Shown: positions 27,331 to 37,592 of the stretch, in pieces | Layout: every line of letters begins with the position of its first letter | Numbering within the stretch: position 1 is the first letter of the stretch | NCBI GenBank assembly: GCA_022447225.1 | Contig: JAKVAZ010000014.1 | Coordinates: 1 to 64,000 of the forward strand | Length of the DNA stretch: 64,000 nt | DNA from: Fuerstiella sp. | GTDB lineage: Bacteria; Planctomycetota; Planctomycetia; Planctomycetales; Planctomycetaceae | Reading direction: 5' to 3' | Notes under the pieces: generated by a model | Told to the model about the DNA's origin: nothing | What the model saw: the letters and a program-made list of their open reading frames with translations, nothing else | Database searches by the model: none | Position numbers and translations under genes: made by a program

Positions 27331-30177
27331 ATGCGAATCAAACGAACCGGTGTTTTTGTGTCCCTGTCCCTGCTGATGTCGATGGCTGCGACGTGTTCTG
27401 TCAGGGCTGAAGAGAAGGCGTGGGTGCTGAATTCGTTTGTGGACTTTGGTGACGGCACGCTGGTTGATGGTGGTGCAAACACGTACGTTGCCGCCGACGG
27501 GACCGTCCGCCTGATCAATCTTTGGGACTTTAATAACGACGGCAATTTTGATCTGCCGATTGCCTGTGGCCAGGATCACGACGAACGGGTGGATCTGTCC
27601 ATCTACTGGTCCGACAAAAGTGGATTTGCTTCGGATCGTCGAACCCGCCTCCCGACGGAGGGAGCGCTGGCAGCGGCAGCCGAGGACCTCAACGGCGATG
27701 GTTATATTGATCTGGTCGTTGCCAATCGATTCGATGGAGAAAAAACGAATCTTGACTCATATATCTACTGGGGTAGTGACGACGGATTCGATGCTTCAAA
27801 TCGCAGTGCGCTTCCGACCAAAGCCGCCCAGGCCGTTGCGATTGCTGACCTGAACGGTGACGGACATCATGACATCGTTTTTGCTAACCGAGGTGTTGAC
27901 TATCACGTTGTCATCGACCAATTTCAAAAGTCATTTATATATTGGGGTTCTGATCACGGTTATTCCGCCGGGAAGAGGACCGAGCTGCCAACGATTAACT
28001 GTGGGGACGTGACCATTGCAGACGTTAATCATGATGGTCATCCGGACATTCTGTTCGTGAATGAAGGCAACAATGAAGCTCAAAGTGGCGTCGTGGTCTA
28101 TCTCGGCGATGCCGCCGGAAATTATTCTGACGATCGCCGCATTGAACTTCCGGGGGTCTACAGCTCAGCCGTGACAGTTGCGGATCTGAACCAGGATGGT
28201 CATGAAGAGATTATTCTTGCCAACATGTATCATTTGAATGAGAAGCCAGATCCGCCAACCGGAAACAGTGTCGGGACATATCGTGCTAACTCGTACATCT
28301 ATTGGGGATCTGCTGCCGGATATTCGGCTGAATTGAGGACCGAGCTGCCAACGATCGGTGCCCGGGCAGCGGCGGTCGGAGACCTGAATGGTGACGGACT
28401 GAGTGACATTGTGTTTGCAAACAGTGCAGAGGGTGTCTCGTACATCTACTGGAACAGTCCCCGGGGATTCCTGGCCCACAGGCGTTCCCAGATTTTAGCA
28501 CCGTCTGCCAATGATGTGGTCATCGAAGATATGAATGCGGACGGCGAAGCAGATCTGATTCTGGCCAACTATGCCAGTGACGGTTTCTTTGATACGGACT
28601 CATACGTGTATTGGGGGGGACCGCAAGGCTTTTCGCCGGACCGAAGACTGGAATTGCCAACATCCGGTGCGTCCGGAATCACGATTGCTGATTTTGACAA
28701 CAACGGGCAAAAGGACATCGTCTTTATCAACAAGATTGAAGGTGTATCGTATCCGGGCGGGACGACCGCTGCCTTTGCCGAACTCGGACCGACCACGTCC
28801 TGGATTTACCTGGGCGATGACCAGGGCCGATTCAGTCCACAGCGGCGGGTGGGTCTGCCGACCGTTCGTGATACCGACGGATATATCAATTGTGACTTCA
28901 ACTTCGACGGTTTTGCCGATCTGTTGCTCGCCCAGTACAGCACTCCCACTCACATTTTCTGGGGCGGACCGACTGGCCTTTCAGAGGACAACACCACGAT
29001 TGTTCCTGACGGTCAGGCAGGGACCGGTCGTGCGGCTGACTTTAACCGGGACGGCTATCTTGACCTGCTGCTGGATTCGAACGTGATATACGGCCAGGAG
29101 TCCGGTTTTTCCAGGATCAATCGTTTCCGACTGACGCCCCGGGGCAAGTCGGAGTGTCTGGCAGACCTGAACGGTGACGGCTGGCTCGATGTTGTGTCGG
29201 CCGCCCGTCATAAGGTCACTCTGTTCTGGAACGGGCCCGGCGGCTTCGACAATGCCCGCACAACATCACTACTCATGCAGGGTAAAGACGCTTCGATGCC
29301 TGAGATCGCTGACCTGAATGGCGACGGCTACCTGGACCTTGTCGTTGTAAATCAGGTCGATGAGAACAAACCGCTTGGTCCCGGACAAGCACTCGTGCAT
29401 CTGGCTAATCCGAACGCAGACGCGTGGATCTACTGGGGAAGTGATGCGGGTTTTTCTGAATCCCGTCGTTCAGCGCTTCCAACTATTGGTGCGAACGATG
29501 TCGTGGCGGCGGATCTCAATCGAAACGGGTACATCGATCTGTTTTTTCCCAGCTATCTTGGCGGAACCCACCGGCATTTCCCCGGCACGATTTACTGGAA
29601 CAGTGCGGACGGATTCGACGTGGGACGTCAAACCAGGATCCCTGGCTACTCGGGATGCGGTACGTTTGCTGCTGACTGCAATCTGGACGGCTATCCGGAA
29701 CTTGTTATTGCGAATCATACGCGAGTCGGAAACCACCGCAGTGACGTGTGGGTGTACCAGGGAAGTCCGGACGGTTATTCCCCGGACAAACGAACCTCTT
29801 TGCCGGCGACAGGTCCGCACTTCTTTTCACTTGTTGACATCGGCAATATTTATGATCGTTCGGAACGCTATGATTATCTCTCCCCGCCATTTGATGCCGG
29901 TTCCGGTGCAGACTACGAACGGATTTCTTGGAAGGCAGACACTCCGTTTCACACGCGCCTGGAGTTCCAGATTCGTACGGCAGAGTCTGAACAACAGCTC
30001 ACATCAGCCGGCTGGCGGGGACCGGCGGGCGCTGACAGTTTCTATCGTACCAGCGGAACTCAAATTGCGGCGGCGAAGAACGATCGCTGGATCCAGTTTA
30101 AGGCCAGCCTGATCAGCCCGAATATGGCCAACACGCCCGTGCTGCGTTCGGCCACAATCAGTTATTCGAAGGATTAG
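27331..30177 (+). CDS. Secreted FG-GAP/VCBS repeat protein, 14 Ca2+-loop motifs
   Basis: An exported repeat protein of 948 residues with a signal peptide starting at ATG 27331 (MRIKRTGVFVSLSLLMSM). I count 14 copies of the Ca2+-binding loop D-x-[ND]-x-[DN]-G-x-x-[DE]-[LIV], from DFNNDGNFDL to DCNLDGYPEL. Most alternate with a phrase of the type YIYWGSDDGF and a following R-x-x-LPT. Fourteen blades would make two seven-bladed propellers, as in integrin alpha heads. A short C-terminal beta domain follows (TRLEFQIRTAES). A cell-surface binding or adhesion role is the family expectation; no enzyme motif is seen. The frame is open from 27190, but the extra N-terminus lacks a signal. Its stop overlaps that of the convergent kelch gene. 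Confidence 0.9.
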   Translation: MRIKRTGVFVSLSLLMSMAATCSVRAEEKAWVLNSFVDFGDGTLVDGGANTYVAADGTVRLINLWDFNNDGNFDLPIACGQDHDERVDLSIYWSDKSGFASDRRTRLPTEGALAAAAEDLNGDGYIDLVVANRFDGEKTNLDSYIYWGSDDGFDASNRSALPTKAAQAVAIADLNGDGHHDIVFANRGVDYHVVIDQFQKSFIYWGSDHGYSAGKRTELPTINCGDVTIADVNHDGHPDILFVNEGNNEAQSGVVVYLGDAAGNYSDDRRIELPGVYSSAVTVADLNQDGHEEIILANMYHLNEKPDPPTGNSVGTYRANSYIYWGSAAGYSAELRTELPTIGARAAAVGDLNGDGLSDIVFANSAEGVSYIYWNSPRGFLAHRRSQILAPSANDVVIEDMNADGEADLILANYASDGFFDTDSYVYWGGPQGFSPDRRLELPTSGASGITIADFDNNGQKDIVFINKIEGVSYPGGTTAAFAELGPTTSWIYLGDDQGRFSPQRRVGLPTVRDTDGYINCDFNFDGFADLLLAQYSTPTHIFWGGPTGLSEDNTTIVPDGQAGTGRAADFNRDGYLDLLLDSNVIYGQESGFSRINRFRLTPRGKSECLADLNGDGWLDVVSAARHKVTLFWNGPGGFDNARTTSLLMQGKDASMPEIADLNGDGYLDLVVVNQVDENKPLGPGQALVHLANPNADAWIYWGSDAGFSESRRSALPTIGANDVVAADLNRNGYIDLFFPSYLGGTHRHFPGTIYWNSADGFDVGRQTRIPGYSGCGTFAADCNLDGYPELVIANHTRVGNHRSDVWVYQGSPDGYSPDKRTSLPATGPHFFSLVDIGNIYDRSERYDYLSPPFDAGSGADYERISWKADTPFHTRLEFQIRTAESEQQLTSAGWRGPAGADSFYRTSGTQIAAAKNDRWIQFKASLISPNMANTPVLRSATISYSKD

Positions 30178-31184
30178 TCATCTTCGAACCAGTTTTCCGG
30201 AACTTCCAGTGACCAGACTTCACTGTTCAGCGGTATGGCGTGTCCGCCGGCAATCCAGATTTTGTCCTGAAATACGAATGCGGAGTGTTCGTGGCGCTGT
30301 TTCCACACGACCTCTGATTTGAGCTGTTTCCAGTTCCGTCCGTCACTGGAATACCACGTGTCGTTCCAGTTGGCGAACGGTTTGTCGGACCAGCCTCCGA
30401 TCACCCACATCCGGTCTCGATAAACGACGGACGAAAACCAGATCCGGGGATGCCATGCGGCAGCCGCGGTTTCCTGTTGCCAGTGAATTCCGTCTGCAGA
30501 GCTCCAGACGTCGTTGAGTGCGTGATACTCCGGTCGATAGTCTCCTCCACCGAAGACATAAATGCGGTCATTCAGCACGGCTGCCTGATGATATGCCCGT
30601 GGCGACCAGCCGGCGTTGTCCGTCACCAGCGTCCACTGGTTCCCGTCCGATGACATCCACACATCATTTTGGGTACTGTTTTCGTCGCCGAAATAGTAAT
30701 CTTCGGTTCCGCCCAGCAGCCACATCTTTCCCCTGAATTCAACAAGTGCAGCTGCGATCCGCGGAGTCCAGCCTGCGTCGTCGGTGATCTGCTCCCATGA
30801 GACGCCGTCCGTGGAGGACCAGACCTGATTGCTGGCAGAATGGCTGGGCAGACGACCGTCATGCCAGCCGCCCATGAACCACATGCGATCTTTGAACACA
30901 ATGCTCATCGACAGATCGCTGTGTTTCCACGGTGCCTTGTTTTCGATCAGTGTCCATGTCTTTCCGTTCGCAGAACTCCACACGTCACGGGGCGGTGCTG
31001 CTGTCGTATTGAACCATCCGCCGAAGATCCACAGACGATCTTTGTAGACAACTTCGCCCTGTGAGTCCCGAGGCTGCCAGCCCGCATGATCAGTGACCTG
31101 AACCCAGTTGAGTAGGTTCTCATCTGCCCAGGCAGGGATTGATGACAGTACGACCATTGACAGAACGCAAGCAGCATATTTCAT
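30174..31184 (-). CDS. Secreted kelch-like beta-propeller protein
   Basis: An exported propeller of 336 residues from ATG 31184, with signal peptide MKYAACVLSMVVLSSIPAWA. Six repeats show the kelch pattern: a hydrophobic strand with RLWIFGGW, RMWFMGGW, KMWLLGGT, RIYVFGGG, RMWVIGGW and KIWIAGGH, alternating with DVWSSxDGxxW strands. The phrase W-x-SxDGxxW resembles sialidase/BNR-type Asp-box loops as well. No catalytic residues can be assigned. Extracellular carbohydrate or protein binding is plausible. Its stop codon overlaps that of the convergent FG-GAP gene by four bases. Confidence 0.85.
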   Translation of the reverse strand: MKYAACVLSMVVLSSIPAWADENLLNWVQVTDHAGWQPRDSQGEVVYKDRLWIFGGWFNTTAAPPRDVWSSANGKTWTLIENKAPWKHSDLSMSIVFKDRMWFMGGWHDGRLPSHSASNQVWSSTDGVSWEQITDDAGWTPRIAAALVEFRGKMWLLGGTEDYYFGDENSTQNDVWMSSDGNQWTLVTDNAGWSPRAYHQAAVLNDRIYVFGGGDYRPEYHALNDVWSSADGIHWQQETAAAAWHPRIWFSSVVYRDRMWVIGGWSDKPFANWNDTWYSSDGRNWKQLKSEVVWKQRHEHSAFVFQDKIWIAGGHAIPLNSEVWSLEVPENWFEDD

Positions 31185-31294
31185 GGCAGAAGGCGTTTCC
31201 GGCAAAACGCATAGAGGATTGGACGGTGTTACTGACCGTCAGATCATACACACTGCATAAAGCCTGGCGACCGATCGGAGTAGGCCACAGCAGT

Positions 31295-32476
31295 TCAGCT
31301 TTCATGAGCGGATAAAAACCGAAACAGAATCTCAGCGGCCTGGTCCAGCTGAGCGGCATCGATCCATTCGTCTTTTGTATGTGCCTGTTCGATCGATCCC
31401 GGACCAAACACAACCGTGGGGATTCCTGTCGGCCCGGTGACGGCTGCATTGGTTCCGTACGCGACTCCAAGTTTCTGACACGGTCCGGATACGGCTTCCA
31501 CATGAGTCAGCAGGCTGTCGGCCAGAGTTCCGTTTCTGTCATCCGACAGGGATCCGGCCATGCACCACGCCGGAAGCATTTCGTATTCGAACGTGAGGGA
31601 TTTACGGAGCCAGGCATCCACCTGTGCGATGACCGTTGATTGATCCTCGCCAGGGATCACCCGACGATCGATTTCAATCGTACACTCATCCGGTACGACA
31701 TTGACACTGATCCCTCCGTCGATTCGGCCGACGCTGAGTGTCGGCGAACCACACAGGACGTGCGGAGTCGATTCCCGTTCGAGCTGAACAGCGTATTCCT
31801 CAAGCCGGGAAACAACTTCAGCCATGCGATAGATGGCATTAATGCCGTCCGACGGCTTCGAGCTATGCGCCGCTTTTCCGGTCGTCCGCAGTTTCCAGCG
31901 TGTGACGCCTCGATGAGCCACCACGATATCCAGCGATGTCGGTTCGGCGATGATGATCGAATCCGGCCTGCGTGCCAGCCAGTCGGCGGGATGATGATCG
32001 GTTTGAGTCCATCGAGCAGTCAGATCCCGTACACCCGTCATTCCCTGTTCTTCGTCACATGTGCAGGACATAATGATGTCACCGGCTCCGGAGGGGCGTT
32101 CACGTACCACCCGGGCAAACGCTGTAAGCATCGATGCCATACCCCCCTTAACATCGCAGGATCCCCGCCCGTAAATCCGGCCGTCCCGTTCTTCCGGTTC
32201 GAATGCCGGAATTGTCATGCCGTCAACAGGAACGGTGTCCTGATGGGCGTCCAGCATCACTGTCGGACGATCCGGGTTTCCTTGGTACCGGGCAACGATG
32301 TTACTGCGTTTTGGCATGATTTCGATGCGTTGATAGTCAGCACCAAGATCGGTGAACCACTGTTCCAGATAGTCGGTCATTCCGGCTTCGAGGAACTCCG
32401 GTCCGGACATATCGCGTCCCATCGGATTGACGCTTGGAATAGCGATGAGTTCTTTAAGCAGTTCAGCAGGGCGCAT
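31295..32476 (-). CDS. M20 family peptidase (ArgE/DapE-like)
   Basis: Zinc-dependent M20 amidohydrolase of 393 residues. Metal and catalytic residues are visible: H78 and D80 in DAHQDTVP, D108 in GRGSCDVKGG, the Glu pair E142-E143 in CDEEQG, and a later Asp/Glu-Pro (IIAEPTS). The dimerisation domain contains VAHRGVTRWKL and HSSKPSDGINAI, and the C-terminal His is in QAHTKDEW. Family members deacylate acetylornithine, succinyl-diaminopimelate or dipeptides; sequence alone does not choose. The gene starts four bases after the amidohydrolase stop, so the two form an operon and may act on one amide-containing compound. Confidence 0.9.
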   Translation of the reverse strand: MRPAELLKELIAIPSVNPMGRDMSGPEFLEAGMTDYLEQWFTDLGADYQRIEIMPKRSNIVARYQGNPDRPTVMLDAHQDTVPVDGMTIPAFEPEERDGRIYGRGSCDVKGGMASMLTAFARVVRERPSGAGDIIMSCTCDEEQGMTGVRDLTARWTQTDHHPADWLARRPDSIIIAEPTSLDIVVAHRGVTRWKLRTTGKAAHSSKPSDGINAIYRMAEVVSRLEEYAVQLERESTPHVLCGSPTLSVGRIDGGISVNVVPDECTIEIDRRVIPGEDQSTVIAQVDAWLRKSLTFEYEMLPAWCMAGSLSDDRNGTLADSLLTHVEAVSGPCQKLGVAYGTNAAVTGPTGIPTVVFGPGSIEQAHTKDEWIDAAQLDQAAEILFRFLSAHES

Positions 32477-32480
32477 CAGA

Positions 32481-33452
32481 TTATCCCAGTCGATAGACCT
32501 TCACCGCGTTATCGTGAAACATCTTCTTTCGAAATGTCGCTGACCGGCTGCTGACGACCTGTTTGAGTGCTTCCACCCACTGCCGATAGCTGGCACCCAG
32601 CAGACACACGGGCCAGTCGCCCCCGTACACGCATCGATCTTCGCCGAAGGCATCGAGACAAAAGTTGATATTGGGAGCCAGATCGTCCGGTGACCAGTTG
32701 TGTTTATTGACTGACGCTACAATGCCGGAAATCTTAATGAACATGTTGTCCTGGTCGGCTGATGCACGGATGCCATCCTGCCATTTTGCTCTTAGTGCCT
32801 GATCCGTCGACTGGACACTGAGATTTCCGCAATGATCCACCACAAATCGCGTATTGGGACACTTCTTTGCCAGTGTTGCCCCGTGAATGACCTCATCCGG
32901 CCGCAGACACAGGTCGAAGTTGATACCCAGATCTGCCAGTCGACGTATGTTATCCACAAATTTTGGCTGCAGACAAAGCCCTGTCGGGCGGTCCGGATCG
33001 TTGAGCACGGTGCGGACACCCTTGACGGCATCTTTCCTGGACAGCGGGGTAATGTAATCGGCGAAGCCCTCATCGTGCGGATAGCCGCCAATCACGGCCC
33101 CCACCATGGAATTGTCTTTTCGTTCGCAAAGGTCGATAACGTACTCAGCTTCGGCCTGCTGTTGAGACGGGTGGACATTGATTTCCATATAGACCGTTTT
33201 AACGATATTCAGTCCTTGAGTGTGTTCAACGTAATCCGGCATCAGGAAGGTATGTCGAATCGGCTCCAGTTCTGCGTTGTTCGGGTCCATCCATGGCAGA
33301 TTAAACCGACGGAGATCCCAGAGGTGCTGGTGTGTATCGATGATTGGTACGGATTCAGCGGTTGTCACAGCTCCATCAGTGCGTGACAGCCCGGCTGTAC
33401 CGATGACCGCTGCGGTTGATTGCGAAATAAAATCGCGGCGAGTGGTTGTCAT
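32481..33452 (-). CDS. Amidohydrolase (Amidohydro_2), Tat-type N-terminus
   Basis: TIM-barrel metal-dependent hydrolase of 323 residues, similar to the lactonase-like Amidohydro_2 group. It begins with TTRRDFISQSTAAVIG, a twin-arginine-type export signal. The metal motif is IDTHQHLWDL, followed by VVDHCGNL and YGGDWPVC (final Asp). GAAAGG (33466-33461) is well placed before ATG 33452: on the minus strand the order is GAAAGG, six bases, ATG. It is the first gene of the two-gene operon with the M20 peptidase. L-fuconolactone or a related sugar lactone is a common substrate in the group, but this is only a family-level guess. Confidence 0.87.
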   Translation of the reverse strand: MTTTRRDFISQSTAAVIGTAGLSRTDGAVTTAESVPIIDTHQHLWDLRRFNLPWMDPNNAELEPIRHTFLMPDYVEHTQGLNIVKTVYMEINVHPSQQQAEAEYVIDLCERKDNSMVGAVIGGYPHDEGFADYITPLSRKDAVKGVRTVLNDPDRPTGLCLQPKFVDNIRRLADLGINFDLCLRPDEVIHGATLAKKCPNTRFVVDHCGNLSVQSTDQALRAKWQDGIRASADQDNMFIKISGIVASVNKHNWSPDDLAPNINFCLDAFGEDRCVYGGDWPVCLLGASYRQWVEALKQVVSSRSATFRKKMFHDNAVKVYRLG

Positions 33453-33555
33453 GTCGGACCTTTCGTGACATTGAGACTCAGGGAGGCAGGATCGTAACGC
33501 AGCAACAGGTTTGTTAGAAATGAATTTATTGACTACTGTCGCTCTGTCCCGCTGA

Positions 33556-34917
<1,362 letters not shown>

Positions 34918-34978
34918 CGGTCTGCCACAGTCACATCGGACTTGTTCCGTCAGCTGTGTGGCCTGCCGCTCAGCATCC

Positions 34979-35662
34979 ATGTCCGAAACCATATTACAAC
35001 CAGCCGATCATCTACCGTCCGGAACAACAGCCTCCGGGGCGTGGACGGTCTCGCTGGCGTTTTGGATGATATTGCTGAGTGCAGCTTTGATCTATGGTTC
35101 TGTTGCAGTTGCTCCGCGGCTTTATACGTGGATTAACATTCGTCATGACTTCATTCAGAACGCTCATCAGCTCAACACGCTGGAAACGGAAGTCGACTAT
35201 CTGGAGCGGGTGCGGGACGCACTGGAGTCAGATCCGGAGTTTGTGCGCAGAATGGCGGACGCGTCGATTGCAGAAGGCGCGGGAGACGGTGAGTTGATTC
35301 CGGTCAGTGGCGAACTTCTTTTCGGCAGCGAAGACCGGCTGCAGGAACGGATGCCGGAACTTGAGGTGACTCCGGGGACCTCGGTGGCACAGCGTCTTGC
35401 CGTTGATCGAACGTTGCGTGGTGTTCTGCTGGGCAGTGCCGGTCTGCTGGTTGTTTTCGCATTCACGGTGCTCAACGGGACCGGCGGGCGTTTTGTGGCT
35501 CTGGTCAGACGATTGGCCGCGGCAGCCGTTCGACTGCCGCTGGCCCGTTATTTCCGAATCGCTCCACCACCGTTGAAGAACGCCGGCGAAGTTCAGGCGG
35601 CAGCCAATCAGAGTTCTCCTGATCGTAGCATACCTAGGGCGTCAGCAACTTATCGAACATGA
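34979..35662 (+). CDS. FtsB/DivIC-like membrane protein
   Basis: A membrane protein of 227 residues that is probably a septum-formation initiator. A transmembrane helix at about residues 22-44 (SLAFWMILLSAALIYGSVAV) is followed by a heptad-like coiled coil (HDFIQNAHQLNTLETEVDYL), as in FtsB/DivIC. It differs from the ordinary family by a long linker and a second membrane helix near residues 145-170 (VLLGSAGLLVVFAFTVL). The position directly after eno supports the call, since divIC-type genes often follow eno. ATG 34979 starts the family-like part; an upstream frame from 34880 overlaps eno. The 3' end overlaps the convergent esterase gene by 29 bases. Confidence 0.62.
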   Translation: MSETILQPADHLPSGTTASGAWTVSLAFWMILLSAALIYGSVAVAPRLYTWINIRHDFIQNAHQLNTLETEVDYLERVRDALESDPEFVRRMADASIAEGAGDGELIPVSGELLFGSEDRLQERMPELEVTPGTSVAQRLAVDRTLRGVLLGSAGLLVVFAFTVLNGTGGRFVALVRRLAAAAVRLPLARYFRIAPPPLKNAGEVQAAANQSSPDRSIPRASATYRT

Positions 35663-36542
35663 AGGCTTCTGCTGACGAATATGTTTCCGAGTCTGATGTT
35701 CCGGGTATAAGCAGATGGCACTCGGTGCCGACAGCCTCCGCCTTTTCCCGAACTTTCACTCCGTACACCCCGTGATGGATTCCATGTCCTGCGTTTTTCG
35801 AGGGAAGAGTCATGTCTTCGGGGTATGTCATCAGAAGTGGTGGATCGTCAGACGTCAGATGATTGATTGGTGAGAATTCAGCATAGGTTTCCTGGTGCTG
35901 AGCATAGTTTTTCAGGGCATCCTGCATGTTTTTTTCACCGACGCAGCACCAGATCATTCGATGTTTGAGCACGTTGGCTCCTAACCAGGATTCAATCATC
36001 TTCGGATCAATCGAGGTTTGTCCGGACAGAACCGCGGCACCGCTGACACGTGTTGATTCCCTCAGCACCGGATCTGCTGAATCGGGACGGGCCATGTCGT
36101 CGTGAAACAGCAGCCACATGGAAGTACAGGCTCCGGCACTTCCGCCGGTCAGTACAATCCGGTCGCTGCGGATATTCCATTCTGTGGCTCGCTGTCGAAG
36201 GTACTGAATGGCTCGAGCTGCATCGTGGACCGGAGCCGGCAGGGGATGTTCCGGTGTGTGGCGATAGTTCACTGCTGCACAGGAAATCCCTTTCTCCAGA
36301 AACGGACGTACCTGGTGAGGCATGCGTTTCTTGTCGCCACCCGTCCAGCCGCCCCCGTGGATATATACCAGCAGCGGACGCGGGCCTGTCCCGTCGGCAA
36401 TCCAGATGTCCAGTTGACATACCGGATGTTCGGAGTAGGCCACATTCGCATGAGTCGGTGGCAGACCGTTGTCGTCAGCAGAAGTGACTGCGGCGAACAA
36501 ACCTGCAATCACTGCGGATAGAACCGGAAAATTGAAATGTTT
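35634..36542 (-). CDS. Secreted alpha/beta-hydrolase esterase
   Basis: Carboxylesterase-type alpha/beta-hydrolase of 302 residues. Signal peptide MKHFNFPVLSAVIAGLFAAVTSA from ATG 36542. The oxyanion motif is YIHGGGWTGG and the nucleophile elbow GGSAGA; the catalytic His is probably within NAGHGIHHGVYG, after the Asp-containing YPEDMT. This matches the hormone-sensitive-lipase/BD-FAE-like group, which removes acyl or feruloyl groups from polysaccharides in relatives. A role in seaweed or plant polymer breakdown would suit a planctomycete but is inferred. A longer frame to 36587 has no signal-peptide character. Confidence 0.85.
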   Translation of the reverse strand, partial: KHFNFPVLSAVIAGLFAAVTSADDNGLPPTHANVAYSEHPVCQLDIWIADGTGPRPLLVYIHGGGWTGGDKKRMPHQVRPFLEKGISCAAVNYRHTPEHPLPAPVHDAARAIQYLRQRATEWNIRSDRIVLTGGSAGACTSMWLLFHDDMARPDSADPVLRESTRVSGAAVLSGQTSIDPKMIESWLGANVLKHRMIWCCVGEKNMQDALKNYAQHQETYAEFSPINHLTSDDPPLLMTYPEDMTLPSKNAGHGIHHGVYGVKVREKAEAVGTECHLLIPGTSDSETYSSAEAFMFDKLLTP

Positions 36543-36913
36543 CATTATTAAGGAATCTCTGCAAGTCTGGTACGGTGCGAAAAACAATGAGTTCCTGCAT
36601 CAAAACCCAGCTTTTGGGAAACGACGGGCTTCCTGGAGACCAGGTCCGATTGTTGAGTGTACTGAAGTATGCGGTGGTGAATCCGGCAGGGAGACTGATT
36701 CCGGAGCGAACGGGGTAAACAAAACCCTGTTCGCCAGGCCAGCAGGCAGTACCACCGGTTTTTAAAGATATCGGGACGGTGGCGAAATGCCTTACAGAAA
36801 CCTCGATCCGGTTGTTGTAAAGACAGACCCTGTTTACGATGTCGTGCATTGGCAGTCGACAGCACGTCAGCCGCGTCAGCATCAGGGCATTCGGGTCCAG
36901 CCAGGGGGAAGTT
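36543..36913. other. Divergent region with strong hairpin
   Basis: No gene was recognised in these 371 bases. A small hairpin CCTGG-AGA-CCAGG lies at 36632-36644, and a strong one is listed at 36706-36734. The region should hold promoters for the esterase (minus) and the DUF3127 gene (plus). Confidence 0.45.
36706..36734 (+). promoter_or_regulatory. 11-bp hairpin upstream of DUF3127 gene
   Basis: GCGAACGGGGT (36706-36716) pairs with ACCCTGTTCGC (36724-36734) through 11 bp with one G-T wobble, around loop AAACAAA. It lies 180 bases before the DUF3127 start. No T-run follows directly on the plus strand. It may be a leader structure or a boundary between transcripts. Confidence 0.4.
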
Positions 36914-37288
36914 ATGAGTCATGCAACGGTCACCGGTATCGTTCATGTGATCGAAGAAACAAAAACCTACGGGCAGAATGGATTCCGCAAGCGACTGCTT
37001 GTGCTGGAGCAGGATAACGGTCGTTTTACCAGTCACATTCCGGTCGAATTCATACAGGATAGCTGTGATACTGTGGATCAGCTTAAGATCGGCGATGAGG
37101 TTGAAGTGACCTATCGGCTGAATGGCCGCAAGTGGCAGCGTGACGCAAACAGCGAAGTTAAATATTTCCTTAGCGCGGAGGCCATGGGCTTTAACGTGAT
37201 CAATTCGGGTTCGAATGACGCTCCTGCGGATGACGCTGATGCACCGTACGGAGAGACATTCGTATCCGATGAAGAACCTCCGTTTTAG
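36914..37288 (+). CDS. DUF3127 domain protein
   Basis: A small protein of 124 residues matching DUF3127: GIVHVIEETKTYGQNGFRKRLLVLEQ, HIPVEFIQDSCDTV, LKIGDEVEVTYRLNGRKW, and the acidic tail DAPADDADAPYGETF. The domain is predicted to have an OB-like fold, and the acidic C-terminal tail recalls single-stranded-DNA-binding proteins, but no function has been shown. ATG 36914 is supported by AGGGGGAAG (36903-36911) immediately upstream. The frame to 36839 is not family-like. It is a single gene, close to the replication/translation operon but on the opposite strand. Confidence 0.83.
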   Translation: MSHATVTGIVHVIEETKTYGQNGFRKRLLVLEQDNGRFTSHIPVEFIQDSCDTVDQLKIGDEVEVTYRLNGRKWQRDANSEVKYFLSAEAMGFNVINSGSNDAPADDADAPYGETFVSDEEPPF

Positions 37289-37592
37289 ACCAAATATTGG
37301 TCATCCTGTTTCCTGCGGACTGGTCACTGTCACAGACGCAGTAGTAACGGGCGATCTGCAGGGCCACCGTAGTGTCTTTGTTTCCCGGATCTAATTGATT
37401 TGACCTGGCAAAGCAGGGACGTCAGTCGTCTGTTCTTTCTTCAGTTGTCAAGCCCGGAGGTTCTGTGGACTGTTGTTATTCGTCCCTCGCCTTCACAAAT
37501 GTCCGGCACCGTAACCTGCAGAATTTGACAGTGACGTCACTTATCGGTGGTGACTTGCCCTGGTCGAAATCGGTGCTGCAGAATCCGGTCAA
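37289..37592. other. Convergent intergenic region, DUF3127/dnaB
   Basis: No gene. The short inverted repeat GACCAA-ATA-TTGGTC (37288-37302) overlaps the DUF3127 stop codon and may help to end that transcript, but it is AT-rich and lacks a T-run. Confidence 0.45.

Noticed and set aside
31640-32554. A 304-codon plus-strand frame opposite the M20 peptidase
   Set aside because: It is antisense to a gene with intact catalytic motifs, has no domain, and its codon pattern mirrors the real gene.
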